Source: Streptomyces bambusae
Lineage (GTDB): Bacteria > Actinomycetota > Actinomycetes > Streptomycetales > Streptomycetaceae
Length of the DNA stretch: 64,000 bases
Direction: 5' to 3'
Assembly (NCBI RefSeq): GCF_020532645.1
Contig: NZ_JAJAUZ010000045.1
Span: 1-64,000, forward strand
Position numbers and translations under genes: made by a program. Within the stretch, counting starts at the first letter, position 1; every line of letters begins with the position of its first letter. The notes beneath the pieces are model-generated. The model was not told the DNA's origin. It made no database searches and was given only the letters and a program-made list of their open reading frames with translations. Shown piece by piece: positions 7,168 to 14,802 of this stretch.

Positions 7168-8342
7168 GAGACCTCATGCCCTTCACTGCTTGCATCACGT
7201 GTGCTGCTCGTCTGCTGCGTCCGCTCCGGGCGGCCGGACCGGCCGGAGAGCGTCCCGCGCTGGAACGCGCCCATGATCGCGGCCGTCTCCGAGCCGGACC
7301 GGGACCCCGCGGGGGCACCGCCCGTACCGTCGGGGACGATGGCGATCGGCCGCTTGCGGACCCGCTTGGGCAGGCCGTCGGCGGTCGAGGCCACGGCCAC
7401 CGCGCGCTCGGGACCGCCCGCGCCCGCCGGAGCGGCGGGGGCCGGGACCGCGACGGGCGCAGCCGGCGCCTGCCGCTCCGGCATGGCGGTGAGCAGGTCG
7501 TGCGGCAGCAGGACGACCGCGCGGACGCCGCCGTACGGGGAACTGGAGTCCACGGACACCTCGAAGCCGAACCGCTCGCAGAGCACACCGATCACGGCGA
7601 AGCCGAACTGGGGCGGGCTGCCGAGGCCGGAGACCCCGGAGACCCGCTCGGTGGACAGGAGCCGCTCGGCCCGTGCCCGCTCCTCGTCGTTCATGCCGAC
7701 GCCGGCGTCGTCGACCACGATGCAGATGCCCTTGGGCACCGTGCGGATGTTGATCTCGACGACGGTGTTCGGGTTGGAGTAGCTCGTCGCGTTGTCGAGC
7801 AGCTCCGCCAGCGCCAGCGCCAGCGGCTCCACGGCCCGGCTGGTGATGCCGAAGTCGACCTGCGAAAGGATTTCCACCCGGCGGAAGTGGCGGATGCGCC
7901 CCTGGGCGCTGCGCACCACGTCGTAAACCGACGCGACGTCGCGGTGCCGGCCCAGCCAGCCGTCGCACAGCACGGCGATCGACTGAGCGCGGCGGCCGAA
8001 CTGGGAGTTGGTGTGGTCGATCTCCAGCAGGTCCTGGAGAATTACCGACTCCCCGTACTTGCTCTGCAGCCCCGAGATGACCGACTGCTGCTCGGCGGCA
8101 AGACCCTGGAGCGTCCGCATCGCGGACTTCAGGACCGACTTGGTCGCGTCCTGGGCCTGCTCCTTCTCGGATTCCACGGATCTGGAGAAAGAGTTCTCCA
8201 GATCGGCATAATGGGCTTTGATCTCCTCGATCTCGGCCCGCAGAGCCCGGGCCGATTTCCGCTGGCGAACGATGACAGCGACTGCACCACAAGTGGCGGC
8301 CAGGAGGGCCCAGAGCACTGGGTTCTGTATGTACTGCGTCAT
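7164..8342 (-). CDS. cvnA: Conservon short histidine-kinase-like protein CvnA
   Basis: 392 residues. One membrane segment lies at about residues 8-25, followed by a helical, probably coiled-coil stretch (SARALRAEIEEIKAHYADLENS). The GHKL ATPase motifs are LAELLDNATSYS (N box), DDAGVGM (G1) and GFAVIG. There is no extracellular sensor and no HAMP region, in contrast with the 955-residue CvnA at 43076. The C-terminal 110 residues are rich in Pro/Ala. No receiver gene is nearby, as usual for conservons. It begins at ATG 8342 after a long, less GC-rich upstream region that presumably carries the operon promoter. Confidence 0.9.
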   Translation of the reverse strand: MTQYIQNPVLWALLAATCGAVAVIVRQRKSARALRAEIEEIKAHYADLENSFSRSVESEKEQAQDATKSVLKSAMRTLQGLAAEQQSVISGLQSKYGESVILQDLLEIDHTNSQFGRRAQSIAVLCDGWLGRHRDVASVYDVVRSAQGRIRHFRRVEILSQVDFGITSRAVEPLALALAELLDNATSYSNPNTVVEINIRTVPKGICIVVDDAGVGMNDEERARAERLLSTERVSGVSGLGSPPQFGFAVIGVLCERFGFEVSVDSSSPYGGVRAVVLLPHDLLTAMPERQAPAAPVAVPAPAAPAGAGGPERAVAVASTADGLPKRVRKRPIAIVPDGTGGAPAGSRSGSETAAIMGAFQRGTLSGRSGRPERTQQTSSTRDASSEGHEVS

Positions 8343-8924
8343 AAGACTCTCTTCAGGCGACTGATGGCCAGTTGCTGAATTCCGTCAATGCGGATGGACC
8401 GGCGGACCGTCCGTACCGTAGTCCCGCCGGATGGTTCGCCGTGGCCGGCGATGTCGTTTTGCGTCCACCCGCAGCCCCGTAAGCGCGATGATCGTATCAC
8501 CGGGCGTGAGCAGGTGACCGACCGTCAACGAGTCGTTGCCCAGTGGTCATTGGCGCGATTCGAGTGGTTCTGCCGGAAGTCATTGAAGTCCGGAGAACTT
8601 CACACATCCGAAACGCGCGCCGGGCGTGGCGAGGTGTCCGATAGGGGCAATCTACGGCTTTCGGGGCTTAGTTGCGGCAAACAGGGAATTGCCGAGCGTC
8701 CGCAGGGGGGCGGATCCGCGCCAAAACGCCCGTTTCCGCCGGGCGGTGACGGCTCGCAAGCGGAGCCGAAGCGGACGGCCAAGCGGAGGCGGTGCACCGG
8801 CTTCCGGGTGACCCTCCGCCGGCGGCGCGCGTGGCGGCCGGGGCCGCCCGGCCGGGTCGGGGAGGCTGGCCCGGCGGGCGGGGGACCGGCCCGGCCGCCC
8901 GACACGACCCGGGAGTGCAGCACC
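8343..8924. promoter_or_regulatory. Long divergent intergenic region upstream of conservon 1
   Basis: About 580 bases between cvnA (minus) and the DHFR-like gene (plus). The first 350 bases are clearly less GC-rich than the flanking genes. ORFs in this stretch have no plausible domain or ribosome site. It should hold the conservon promoter and probably regulator-binding sites; I could not single out a convincing -10/-35 pair or dyad. Confidence 0.4.
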
Positions 8925-9539
8925 ATGGGCAAGCTGACCCTGACCACCTTCGTGAGCCTCGACGGCGTGATGCAGGGCCCGGGCGGCCCCGAGGAGGACA
9001 CCCGGGACGGCTTCACCTACGGGGGCTGGGCCGTGCCGCTGTGGGAGGAGGCGGTGGGGGAGTTCGTCACCCAGGTCTTCGGGCGCGCCGAAGCCTTCCT
9101 GCTCGGCCGCAGGACGTACGAGATCTTCGCCGGCTACTGGCCGCAGCACGACGACCCGGCCGACCCGGTCGCACACAAGCTCAACGCCCTGCCCAAGTAC
9201 GTCGCCTCCCGGACGCTGGAGAGCCCCTCGTGGGGCCCCGCCACCGTCCTCGACGGCGAACTCCAGGCCGAGGTCACCCGGGTCAAGGACGGCCTCGACG
9301 GCGAACTCCAGGTCCACGGCAGCGGCCGGCTGGCCCAGTACCTCCTCGCCCGCGACCTCGTCGACGAGTTCCACCTGCTCGTCTTCCCCGTCTTCCTCGG
9401 CAAGGGTCACCGCCTCTTCCCGGCCGGCGGCCTCCCCACCGCCTGCTCGGTCCTGACCTCCCGCACCACCCCGAACGGCGTCTCCCTCCACACGTACCGC
9501 CCCACCGGACGGGCGGCCTTCGGGTCGTTCGGCGACTGA
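8925..9539 (+). CDS. Dihydrofolate-reductase-family protein (RibD C-terminal domain)
   Basis: 204 residues from ATG 8925 with GGGAG upstream. The N-terminal LTTFVSLDGVMQGPGG is the classic start of the RibD-C/YyaP/YwjB family. Later motifs are LLGRRTYEIFAGYWP, ALPKYVASRTL, VHGSGRLAQYLLARDLVDEFHLLVFPVFLGKGHRLF. This fold binds NADPH and reduces pteridine- or pyrimidine-like substrates. The Streptomyces paralogs are mostly uncharacterised, so no substrate is assigned. It stands alone, followed 116 bases later by a VOC protein on the same strand. Confidence 0.85.
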   Translation: MGKLTLTTFVSLDGVMQGPGGPEEDTRDGFTYGGWAVPLWEEAVGEFVTQVFGRAEAFLLGRRTYEIFAGYWPQHDDPADPVAHKLNALPKYVASRTLESPSWGPATVLDGELQAEVTRVKDGLDGELQVHGSGRLAQYLLARDLVDEFHLLVFPVFLGKGHRLFPAGGLPTACSVLTSRTTPNGVSLHTYRPTGRAAFGSFGD

Positions 9540-9655
9540 CGCCGCCGCCTGCCGACCAGTCGGGCGACCGGGGCCCGCGATCGCCCGATATCAGGACAAA
9601 AGGGACGTAGGCTGCCCTGTGGTCCGTCCGCCCGTCCTCCCGAAGGGAACCCCTC

Positions 9656-10069
9656 GTGGCATCTCGGCTCAACCCGTACCTCAGCTTCGCCGGCGACGCG
9701 AGGCAGGCGCTGGAGTTCTACCAGTCGGTCCTGGGCGGTGAACTCAGCCTCAACGGCTACGGCGACTTCAGCTCCGAGCTGCCGCCGGGGTACGAGGACA
9801 AGATCATGCACGGCATGCTGGAGACCCCCGCCGGGTTCACCCTCATGGCCGCCGACACGCCGCCCGGGATGGACCACCGGCCCGGCAACAACATCTCGAT
9901 CAGCCTCAGCGGCGAGGACGCCGATGCGCTCCGCGGCTACTGGGACAAGCTGTCCGCCGCCGGCACCGTCTCCGTGCCCCTGGAGAAGCAGATGTGGGGC
10001 GACGTCTTCGGCATGTGCACCGACGGCTTCGGCATCACCTGGATGGTCAACATCGTCCAGCAGGCCTGA
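9656..10069 (+). CDS. VOC-family (PhnB/glyoxalase-like) protein
   Basis: 137 residues from GTG 9656 with GAAGGGAA upstream. LNPYLSFAGDARQALEFYQSVLGGELSLNGYGDF is the signature of PhnB-like VOC proteins. HGMLETPAGFTLMAAD and WGDVFGMCTDGFGITWMVN follow, completing the paired beta-alpha-beta-beta-beta modules. Members bind a metal or act as small-molecule binding or resistance proteins; no reaction can be assigned. Its stop codon lies inside a GGCCTGA tandem repeat. Confidence 0.85.
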   Translation: MASRLNPYLSFAGDARQALEFYQSVLGGELSLNGYGDFSSELPPGYEDKIMHGMLETPAGFTLMAADTPPGMDHRPGNNISISLSGEDADALRGYWDKLSAAGTVSVPLEKQMWGDVFGMCTDGFGITWMVNIVQQA

Positions 10070-10095
10070 GGCCTGAGGCCTGAGGCCTCAGGCCT
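10063..10095. repeat. GGCCTGA x3 tandem repeat ending in a 20-bp palindrome
   Basis: GGCCTGA at 10063-10069, 10070-10076 and 10077-10083, then a perfect palindrome AGGCCTGAGGCCTCAGGCCT at 10076-10095. The first copy contains the VOC gene stop. It may act as a weak transcription terminator or be a simple repeat expansion. Confidence 0.6.
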
Positions 10096-10265
10096 GGGCT
10101 TGGGCCCGGGCCGACGCCTGAGCCCGCGCCCTGCCGTGCGCCGCCGCGTGCGTCCGCGCGCCCCCGCGCGGGGGATGGCCGTGGCCGGTTTCCGCTCCGA
10201 CGATGGACCGCCGGTTGTCGGACATCGGGTACCGGCCACGGCACTCCGGTCGCACAGGGGGAACG

Positions 10266-11102
10266 ATGGGCAGACGCTGGCTGGTCACGGGCTGCTCCTC
10301 CGGGCTCGGGCACGCCCTGGCCACCGCGGCCGCGCGGGCGGGGGACGAACTGGTGGTCACCGCCCGCAAGACCGCCGACCTCGCGGACCTGGCCGCCGCC
10401 TGGCCCGGCCGGATCAGCCCCGTCCCGCTGGAACTGCGGGACACCGCCTCGTGCGAGGACGCCGTACGGACGGCCGTCGACCGCCTCGGCGGCATCGACG
10501 TCCTCGTCAACAACGCCGGCGTCGGCCTGTTCGGCGCGGTCGAGGAGGTCTCCGACGCCGAACTCCGCGACCAGCTGGAGACCCTGCTCGTCGGCCCCTG
10601 GCGGCTCACCCGGCTGGTCCTGCCGCTGATGCGCGCCCAGGGCCACGGCCACGTCCTCAACGTGTCCTCCGTCGCCGGCCGGATCGCTTTCCCCGGGCTG
10701 GCCGCGTACATCGCCGGGAAGCACGCCCTGGAGGGCATGAGCCAGGCCCTGGCCGCCGAGGCCGCCCCCCACGGCATCCGCGTCACCGTGATCGAGCCGG
10801 GCATGTTCGCCACGCGCTACGGCACTGCCATGACCGAGGCCCGGCACCGCGTCCCCGCGTACGACGGCACCAACCGCGAGATGCTCGAAGGGGCGCGCGG
10901 CATCGCCGAGAACCCGGAGACCGGCCGCCCGGAGGACTTCGCCGCGCGGGTCCTCGACATCGTCGCCGCCGAAGGCCCCACACCGCTGCGGATCCCGGTC
11001 GGCGACGACGCCTACGGGTTCCTCGACCTGGCCGAGCAGGCCGCCCGGGAGGAACTCGCCGCGGCCCGGAGCCTCGTCAAGGGCCCGCCGCCCGCCGTCT
11101 GA
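10266..11102 (+). CDS. Short-chain dehydrogenase/reductase (classical SDR)
   Basis: 278 residues from ATG 10266 with AGGGGGAA upstream. Classical SDR motifs are present: TGCSSGLG cofactor loop, NNAGV, NVSSVAGRIAFPG with the catalytic Ser, and YIAGK with the catalytic Tyr and Lys, then the IEPGMFATRYG segment. It probably uses NAD(P)H to interconvert a carbonyl and an alcohol; the substrate is unknown. It is followed by the convergent zinc-finger operon. Confidence 0.88.
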   Translation: MGRRWLVTGCSSGLGHALATAAARAGDELVVTARKTADLADLAAAWPGRISPVPLELRDTASCEDAVRTAVDRLGGIDVLVNNAGVGLFGAVEEVSDAELRDQLETLLVGPWRLTRLVLPLMRAQGHGHVLNVSSVAGRIAFPGLAAYIAGKHALEGMSQALAAEAAPHGIRVTVIEPGMFATRYGTAMTEARHRVPAYDGTNREMLEGARGIAENPETGRPEDFAARVLDIVAAEGPTPLRIPVGDDAYGFLDLAEQAAREELAAARSLVKGPPPAV

Positions 11103-11127
11103 CGGACCGGCCGGGGACCGCGGTCCG

Positions 11128-11508
11128 TCAGCGGTGGATCCGGTCGCGCCAGTCCGCGGGCAGCCGGTCGGCCGGCCCCGGTGACGGCTGGCCGACCGGG
11201 CGGGAGCCGGGCGGGGCGAGCTCCGGCCCCGTCTTGTGGAGGGCGCCGGTGGCGTAGTTCCAGTACCACCGCTCGCCCGGCTCGAAGCTCTGCACCACCG
11301 GATGACCGGTGGTCCTCCAGTGGGCGGTCGCGTGCTGCCCGGGGGAGTTGTCGCAGCAGCCGATGTGCCCGCACCGGGCACAGCGCCGCAGGTGCACCCA
11401 CCAGCCGCCCAGCTCGTCGCACTCCACGCAGCCGGTGCCGGTGGGCACCGCGCCCGGGTCGACGCCGTCGATACCGCCGGTGCCTTCGGTGCCGCCGGTC
11501 CCGTTCAT
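11128..11508 (-). CDS. UBP-type zinc-finger protein
   Basis: 126 residues. The ATG at 11508 overlaps the stop of the upstream histidine kinase (ATGA). Cys/His spacing fits a ZnF-UBP domain: CVECDELGGWWVHLRRCARCGHIGCC, then HATAHWRTTGHPVVQSFEPGERWYW. In eukaryotes this fold binds the free C-terminus of ubiquitin. In actinomycetes it is often the third gene of the operon seen here, after a receiver/TrxR fusion and a kinase, and has no proven role there. It may be a partner or sensor module of that redox system. Confidence 0.85.
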   Translation of the reverse strand: MNGTGGTEGTGGIDGVDPGAVPTGTGCVECDELGGWWVHLRRCARCGHIGCCDNSPGQHATAHWRTTGHPVVQSFEPGERWYWNYATGALHKTGPELAPPGSRPVGQPSPGPADRLPADWRDRIHR

Positions 11509-12971
11509 ACGGACTCCTCGGTCGGTTCGTCGCTCTCGGCCCGCTCGGTGGTCAGGGGCAGCAGCACCTGGAAGCGGGTGTCGCCCGGCACGGACTCGAC
11601 GTGCAGGCTGCCGTGGTGCTTGTTCACGACGATCCGCCAGGAGATGTCGAGGCCGAGCCCGGTGCCCTCGCCGACCGGCTTCGTCGTGAAGAAGGGGTCG
11701 AAGATCCGGTCGCGGATGTCCGCGGGGATGCCCGGCCCGGTGTCGCGGAACTCGACGAGCAGCCGGTCGCCGTCCCGGGCCGTGCGCACTGTCAGGGTGC
11801 CGTCCCCGCCGCCGTCCGCGATCGCGGCCACCGCGTTGTCGATCAGATTGGTCCACACCTGGTTGAGCTCCGCCGGGTACGCGGGCACCTCCGGCAGCGA
11901 GCGGTCGTACTCCTTGACCACCCGCACCCGGGGACCGATCTTGCCGGACAGCATCAGGAGCGTGCTGTCGAGCAGGTCGTGGACGTCGACGTCGCGGTGC
12001 GGGGCCCGGTCCAGCTGCGCGTACTGCCGGGCTGCGTCCACCAGGTGGGAGATCCGGTTTGTGGAGTCCTCGATCTCGTCCATCAGCAGCTCGGTCTCGA
12101 CCGTGTAGTTGAGCCAGCCGACCGCCCCCGGCAGGATGTCCGCCGGCACGGCCGCCGCGACCTGGTCCAGCCAGCCGGTGTCCAGACCGGCCTGCACGAA
12201 GGTGGGCGCGATCCGCCACCCCTCGGGGAAGCCGTGGACGTCGAGCCAGTCCGTGACCTCGTCCTCCCGGTCGGACGCCTCCAGCGGGGTCAGCGCCGGC
12301 GCCTTCGCGACGCGCTCGGCGGTGCGCTCCTGGATCTCGATCAGCCCGGCCAGGTCCTCGCGGGAGTACGGGCCCTGCGCGATGTGCGCCAGCTTGTGCC
12401 GCATCTTGCCGACCCGCTCGCGGAGCGCTGCGGTGGCCCGTACGGCGGCCGCGGCCGGGTTGTTCAGCTCGTGGGTGAGCCCGGCGGACAACGAGCCCAG
12501 CGCCAGCAGGCGTTCCCGCTGCCCGATCGCCCGCTGGGTGTTCTTCGACCCGAAGAACAGCCCCTCCAGCAGGTGCGCCGCCATCGGGAACCACTCCCGC
12601 ATGACGTCCGCGAACGACTGCGCGGGCAGCACGAAGAACCGCGTGGGCTCGGTCACCCGCATCGAGTTCACGTACGTCTGCGGCACCCGGTCGCCCAGGT
12701 ACGCCTGCATGGCACCCGCGTACACACCGCGCTGCGAGGTCCGGCTGACCTCCACGTCGTCGCCGCCGACCCGGCGGTACAGCACGACCGTGCCCTCGAT
12801 CATCACGTAGAAGCAGGTGGCCGGCTCGCCCTCGGTGTACACCGGACCGGGCTCGAACCGCTCGACCCGCCCCTCCGAGCAGAGCCGGCCCAGCTGCTCC
12901 GGTGCCAGCTCCTCGAACAGGAACAGGGAGGCGATCTCCTGCGGATCGCAGGCCATGACCTCGGCGCTCAC
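11505..12971 (-). CDS. Histidine kinase with N-terminal cyclic-nucleotide-binding (CRP-like) domain
   Basis: 488 residues from GTG 12971, which overlaps the stop of the upstream gene (GTGA). Residues 10-135 form a cNMP-binding beta-roll (GPVYTEGEPATCFYVMIEGTVVLYRR). The dimerisation box LSAGLTHELNNPAAAAV carries the likely phospho-accepting His at 167. GHKL motifs are WTNLIDNAVAAI, EFRDTGPGIP, FTTKPVGEGTGLGLDI. No membrane segment is seen, so it is a cytoplasmic sensor. It is presumably the partner of the receiver/TrxR-like fusion encoded just before it, and it precedes the UBP zinc finger. Confidence 0.9.
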   Translation of the reverse strand: MSAEVMACDPQEIASLFLFEELAPEQLGRLCSEGRVERFEPGPVYTEGEPATCFYVMIEGTVVLYRRVGGDDVEVSRTSQRGVYAGAMQAYLGDRVPQTYVNSMRVTEPTRFFVLPAQSFADVMREWFPMAAHLLEGLFFGSKNTQRAIGQRERLLALGSLSAGLTHELNNPAAAAVRATAALRERVGKMRHKLAHIAQGPYSREDLAGLIEIQERTAERVAKAPALTPLEASDREDEVTDWLDVHGFPEGWRIAPTFVQAGLDTGWLDQVAAAVPADILPGAVGWLNYTVETELLMDEIEDSTNRISHLVDAARQYAQLDRAPHRDVDVHDLLDSTLLMLSGKIGPRVRVVKEYDRSLPEVPAYPAELNQVWTNLIDNAVAAIADGGGDGTLTVRTARDGDRLLVEFRDTGPGIPADIRDRIFDPFFTTKPVGEGTGLGLDISWRIVVNKHHGSLHVESVPGDTRFQVLLPLTTERAESDEPTEESV

Positions 12972-14644
12972 GACTGCTCCAGGTACCGGTGGACCAGCAT
13001 CACGGCCATCGCCCCCTCGCCGACCGCGGACGCGACCCGCTTCGCTGACCGGGCGCGCGCGTCTCCCGCGACGAACACCCCGGGAATGCTGGTCTCCAGG
13101 TGGTACGGCGGCCGGTCGAGCTCCCACCCGGCCGGCGGCCGGCCGTCCGCCGTGAGGTCCGGCCCGGCCAGGATGAAGCCGTGCTCGTCCCGCAGCACCG
13201 CCCCTTCGAGCCAGTCGGTCAGCGGGGCCGCCCCGATGAACACGAACATCCAGTGCGCGTCGACGGCCTCGGCGGCACCGGTCACCGCGTCCCGCAGGGT
13301 CAGCTGCTCCAGGTGGTCGCCGCCGTGCGCCTCCTCCACCACCGTCCGCGGCCGCACGGTGATGTTGGGGGACTCCTCGATCTGCTGGATCAGGTAGTAC
13401 GACATGGAGGCGGTCAGGGACTCCCCGCGGATCAGCAGCGTCACCGACTTGGCGCCCCGCGCCAGGAACACCGCCGCCTGCCCGGCCGAGTTCGCGCCCC
13501 CGACGATGTACACGTCCTCGCCCTCGCAGGACGCCGCCTCCGTGAGGGAGGACCCGTAGAACACCCCGCGCCCGGTCAGGTCCGCGCAGCCCGGCGCCGC
13601 CAGCTGCCGGTACGAGACGCCGGTCGCCAGGATCACGCTGTGCGCGGCGACCGCCGACCCGTCGGAGAACCGCACCACCCGGGCCGGCCCGCTCACCTCC
13701 AGCCCGGTGACCTCGCGGGCGGTGAGGATCTCGGCGCCGAACCGGGCCGCCTGCCGGCGGGCCCGCTCGGTGAGCTGCGCCCCCGACACGCCGTCCGGGA
13801 AGCCGAGGTAGTTCTCGATGCGGGAGCTCTGCCCGGCCTGCCCGCCGGTCGCCGACCGCTCGACGAGCACCGTGCGCAGCCCCTCGGAGGCCCCGTACAC
13901 CGCCGCGCCCAGCCCGGCCGGGCCGCCGCCGATCACCACGAGATCGTAGAACTCGGCCGCCGGGGTCGTCGCGAGCCCCACCCGGGCGGCCAGCTCGGGG
14001 GCCTCCGGCGCGGACAGCGCGGAGCCGTCCGGGGTGATCACCAGGGGCAGCCGGTGGCCGTCGGCCCCGGCCGCCGCCAGCAGCCGCTGCCCCTCCGGCT
14101 CGTCGGACGAGTACCAGCGGTACGGGACCTGGTTGCGGGCGAGGAACTCGCGGACCCGGGACGAGGGGGCCGACCAGCGGTGCCCGACGACCTTGGTGGC
14201 CGGCACCGGCCGGTGGTCGCTGGTGCGCCACACCGAGAGGAGGTCGTCCAGCACCGGGTACAGCTTCTCCTCCGGCGGGTCCCACGGCTTGAGGAGGTAG
14301 TGGTCGAGGTCGACGACGTTGATCGCGTCGATGGCCGCGTTGGTGTCGGCGTACGCCGTCAGCAGCACCCGCCGCGCCCCCGGGTACACGCCGAGGGCCT
14401 GCTCCAGGAACTCGATGCCGTTCATCTGCGGCATCCGGTAGTCGGCGAGGATCACGGCCACCAGGTCGCCCCGCAGCTTCAGCTCGCGCAGCGCCTCCAG
14501 CGCGGACTGCCCGGACTCGGCGCGCACGATCCGGTACCCGCCGCCGTAGTGCCGCCGCAGGTCGCGGGCGATGGCGCGGGAGACCCCCGGGTCGTCGTCC
14601 ACGGTCAGGATGACGGTCCGCACTGCGTCGCCGGCCTCGGCCAT
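12968..14644 (-). CDS. Response-regulator receiver fused to glutaredoxin-like and thioredoxin-reductase-like domains
   Basis: 558 residues from ATG 14644. Residues 8-140 are a receiver domain (acidic pocket at 16-18, phospho-acceptor Asp 68 in LADYRMPQMNG, then KPW). Residues 150-225 look like a glutaredoxin/thioredoxin fold but lack its CxxC (WSAPSSRVREFLARNQVPYRW). Residues 232-558 are a TrxR-type flavoprotein with FAD motif IGGGPAGLGAA, the GGQA and RIENYLGFP segments, NADPH motif VGGANSAGQAA and the C-terminal VFVAGDARA. The canonical TrxR CxxC, expected just before the NADPH motif, is absent (only Cys 372). It may transfer electrons to a partner other than thioredoxin, with activity gated by phosphorylation; this is inference. 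Confidence 0.9.
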   Translation of the reverse strand: MAEAGDAVRTVILTVDDDPGVSRAIARDLRRHYGGGYRIVRAESGQSALEALRELKLRGDLVAVILADYRMPQMNGIEFLEQALGVYPGARRVLLTAYADTNAAIDAINVVDLDHYLLKPWDPPEEKLYPVLDDLLSVWRTSDHRPVPATKVVGHRWSAPSSRVREFLARNQVPYRWYSSDEPEGQRLLAAAGADGHRLPLVITPDGSALSAPEAPELAARVGLATTPAAEFYDLVVIGGGPAGLGAAVYGASEGLRTVLVERSATGGQAGQSSRIENYLGFPDGVSGAQLTERARRQAARFGAEILTAREVTGLEVSGPARVVRFSDGSAVAAHSVILATGVSYRQLAAPGCADLTGRGVFYGSSLTEAASCEGEDVYIVGGANSAGQAAVFLARGAKSVTLLIRGESLTASMSYYLIQQIEESPNITVRPRTVVEEAHGGDHLEQLTLRDAVTGAAEAVDAHWMFVFIGAAPLTDWLEGAVLRDEHGFILAGPDLTADGRPPAGWELDRPPYHLETSIPGVFVAGDARARSAKRVASAVGEGAMAVMLVHRYLEQS

Positions 14645-14756
14645 GCTCCTCCGCCCTGCACGTTCCGGGCAGCCGGCCCGGCGGACCCGGCACCGGCTCC
14701 CGCCCATCGTATGCGCGATCCCGCAGCCCCGCCCGGTGCCGGGACGCCGTACGGCA

Positions 14757-14789
14757 GCGGGGGCCGGCGCACGGTGCGCCGGCCCCCGC
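14757..14789 (-). terminator. Strong hairpin terminator after the LamG gene
   Basis: A 15-bp perfect GC-rich stem (14757-14771 with 14775-14789) and a 3-base loop, 13 bases past the LamG gene stop at 14803. No U-tract, as is common in Streptomyces. Confidence 0.7.
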
Positions 14790-14802
14790 AGTGCGGCCGT
14801 GA

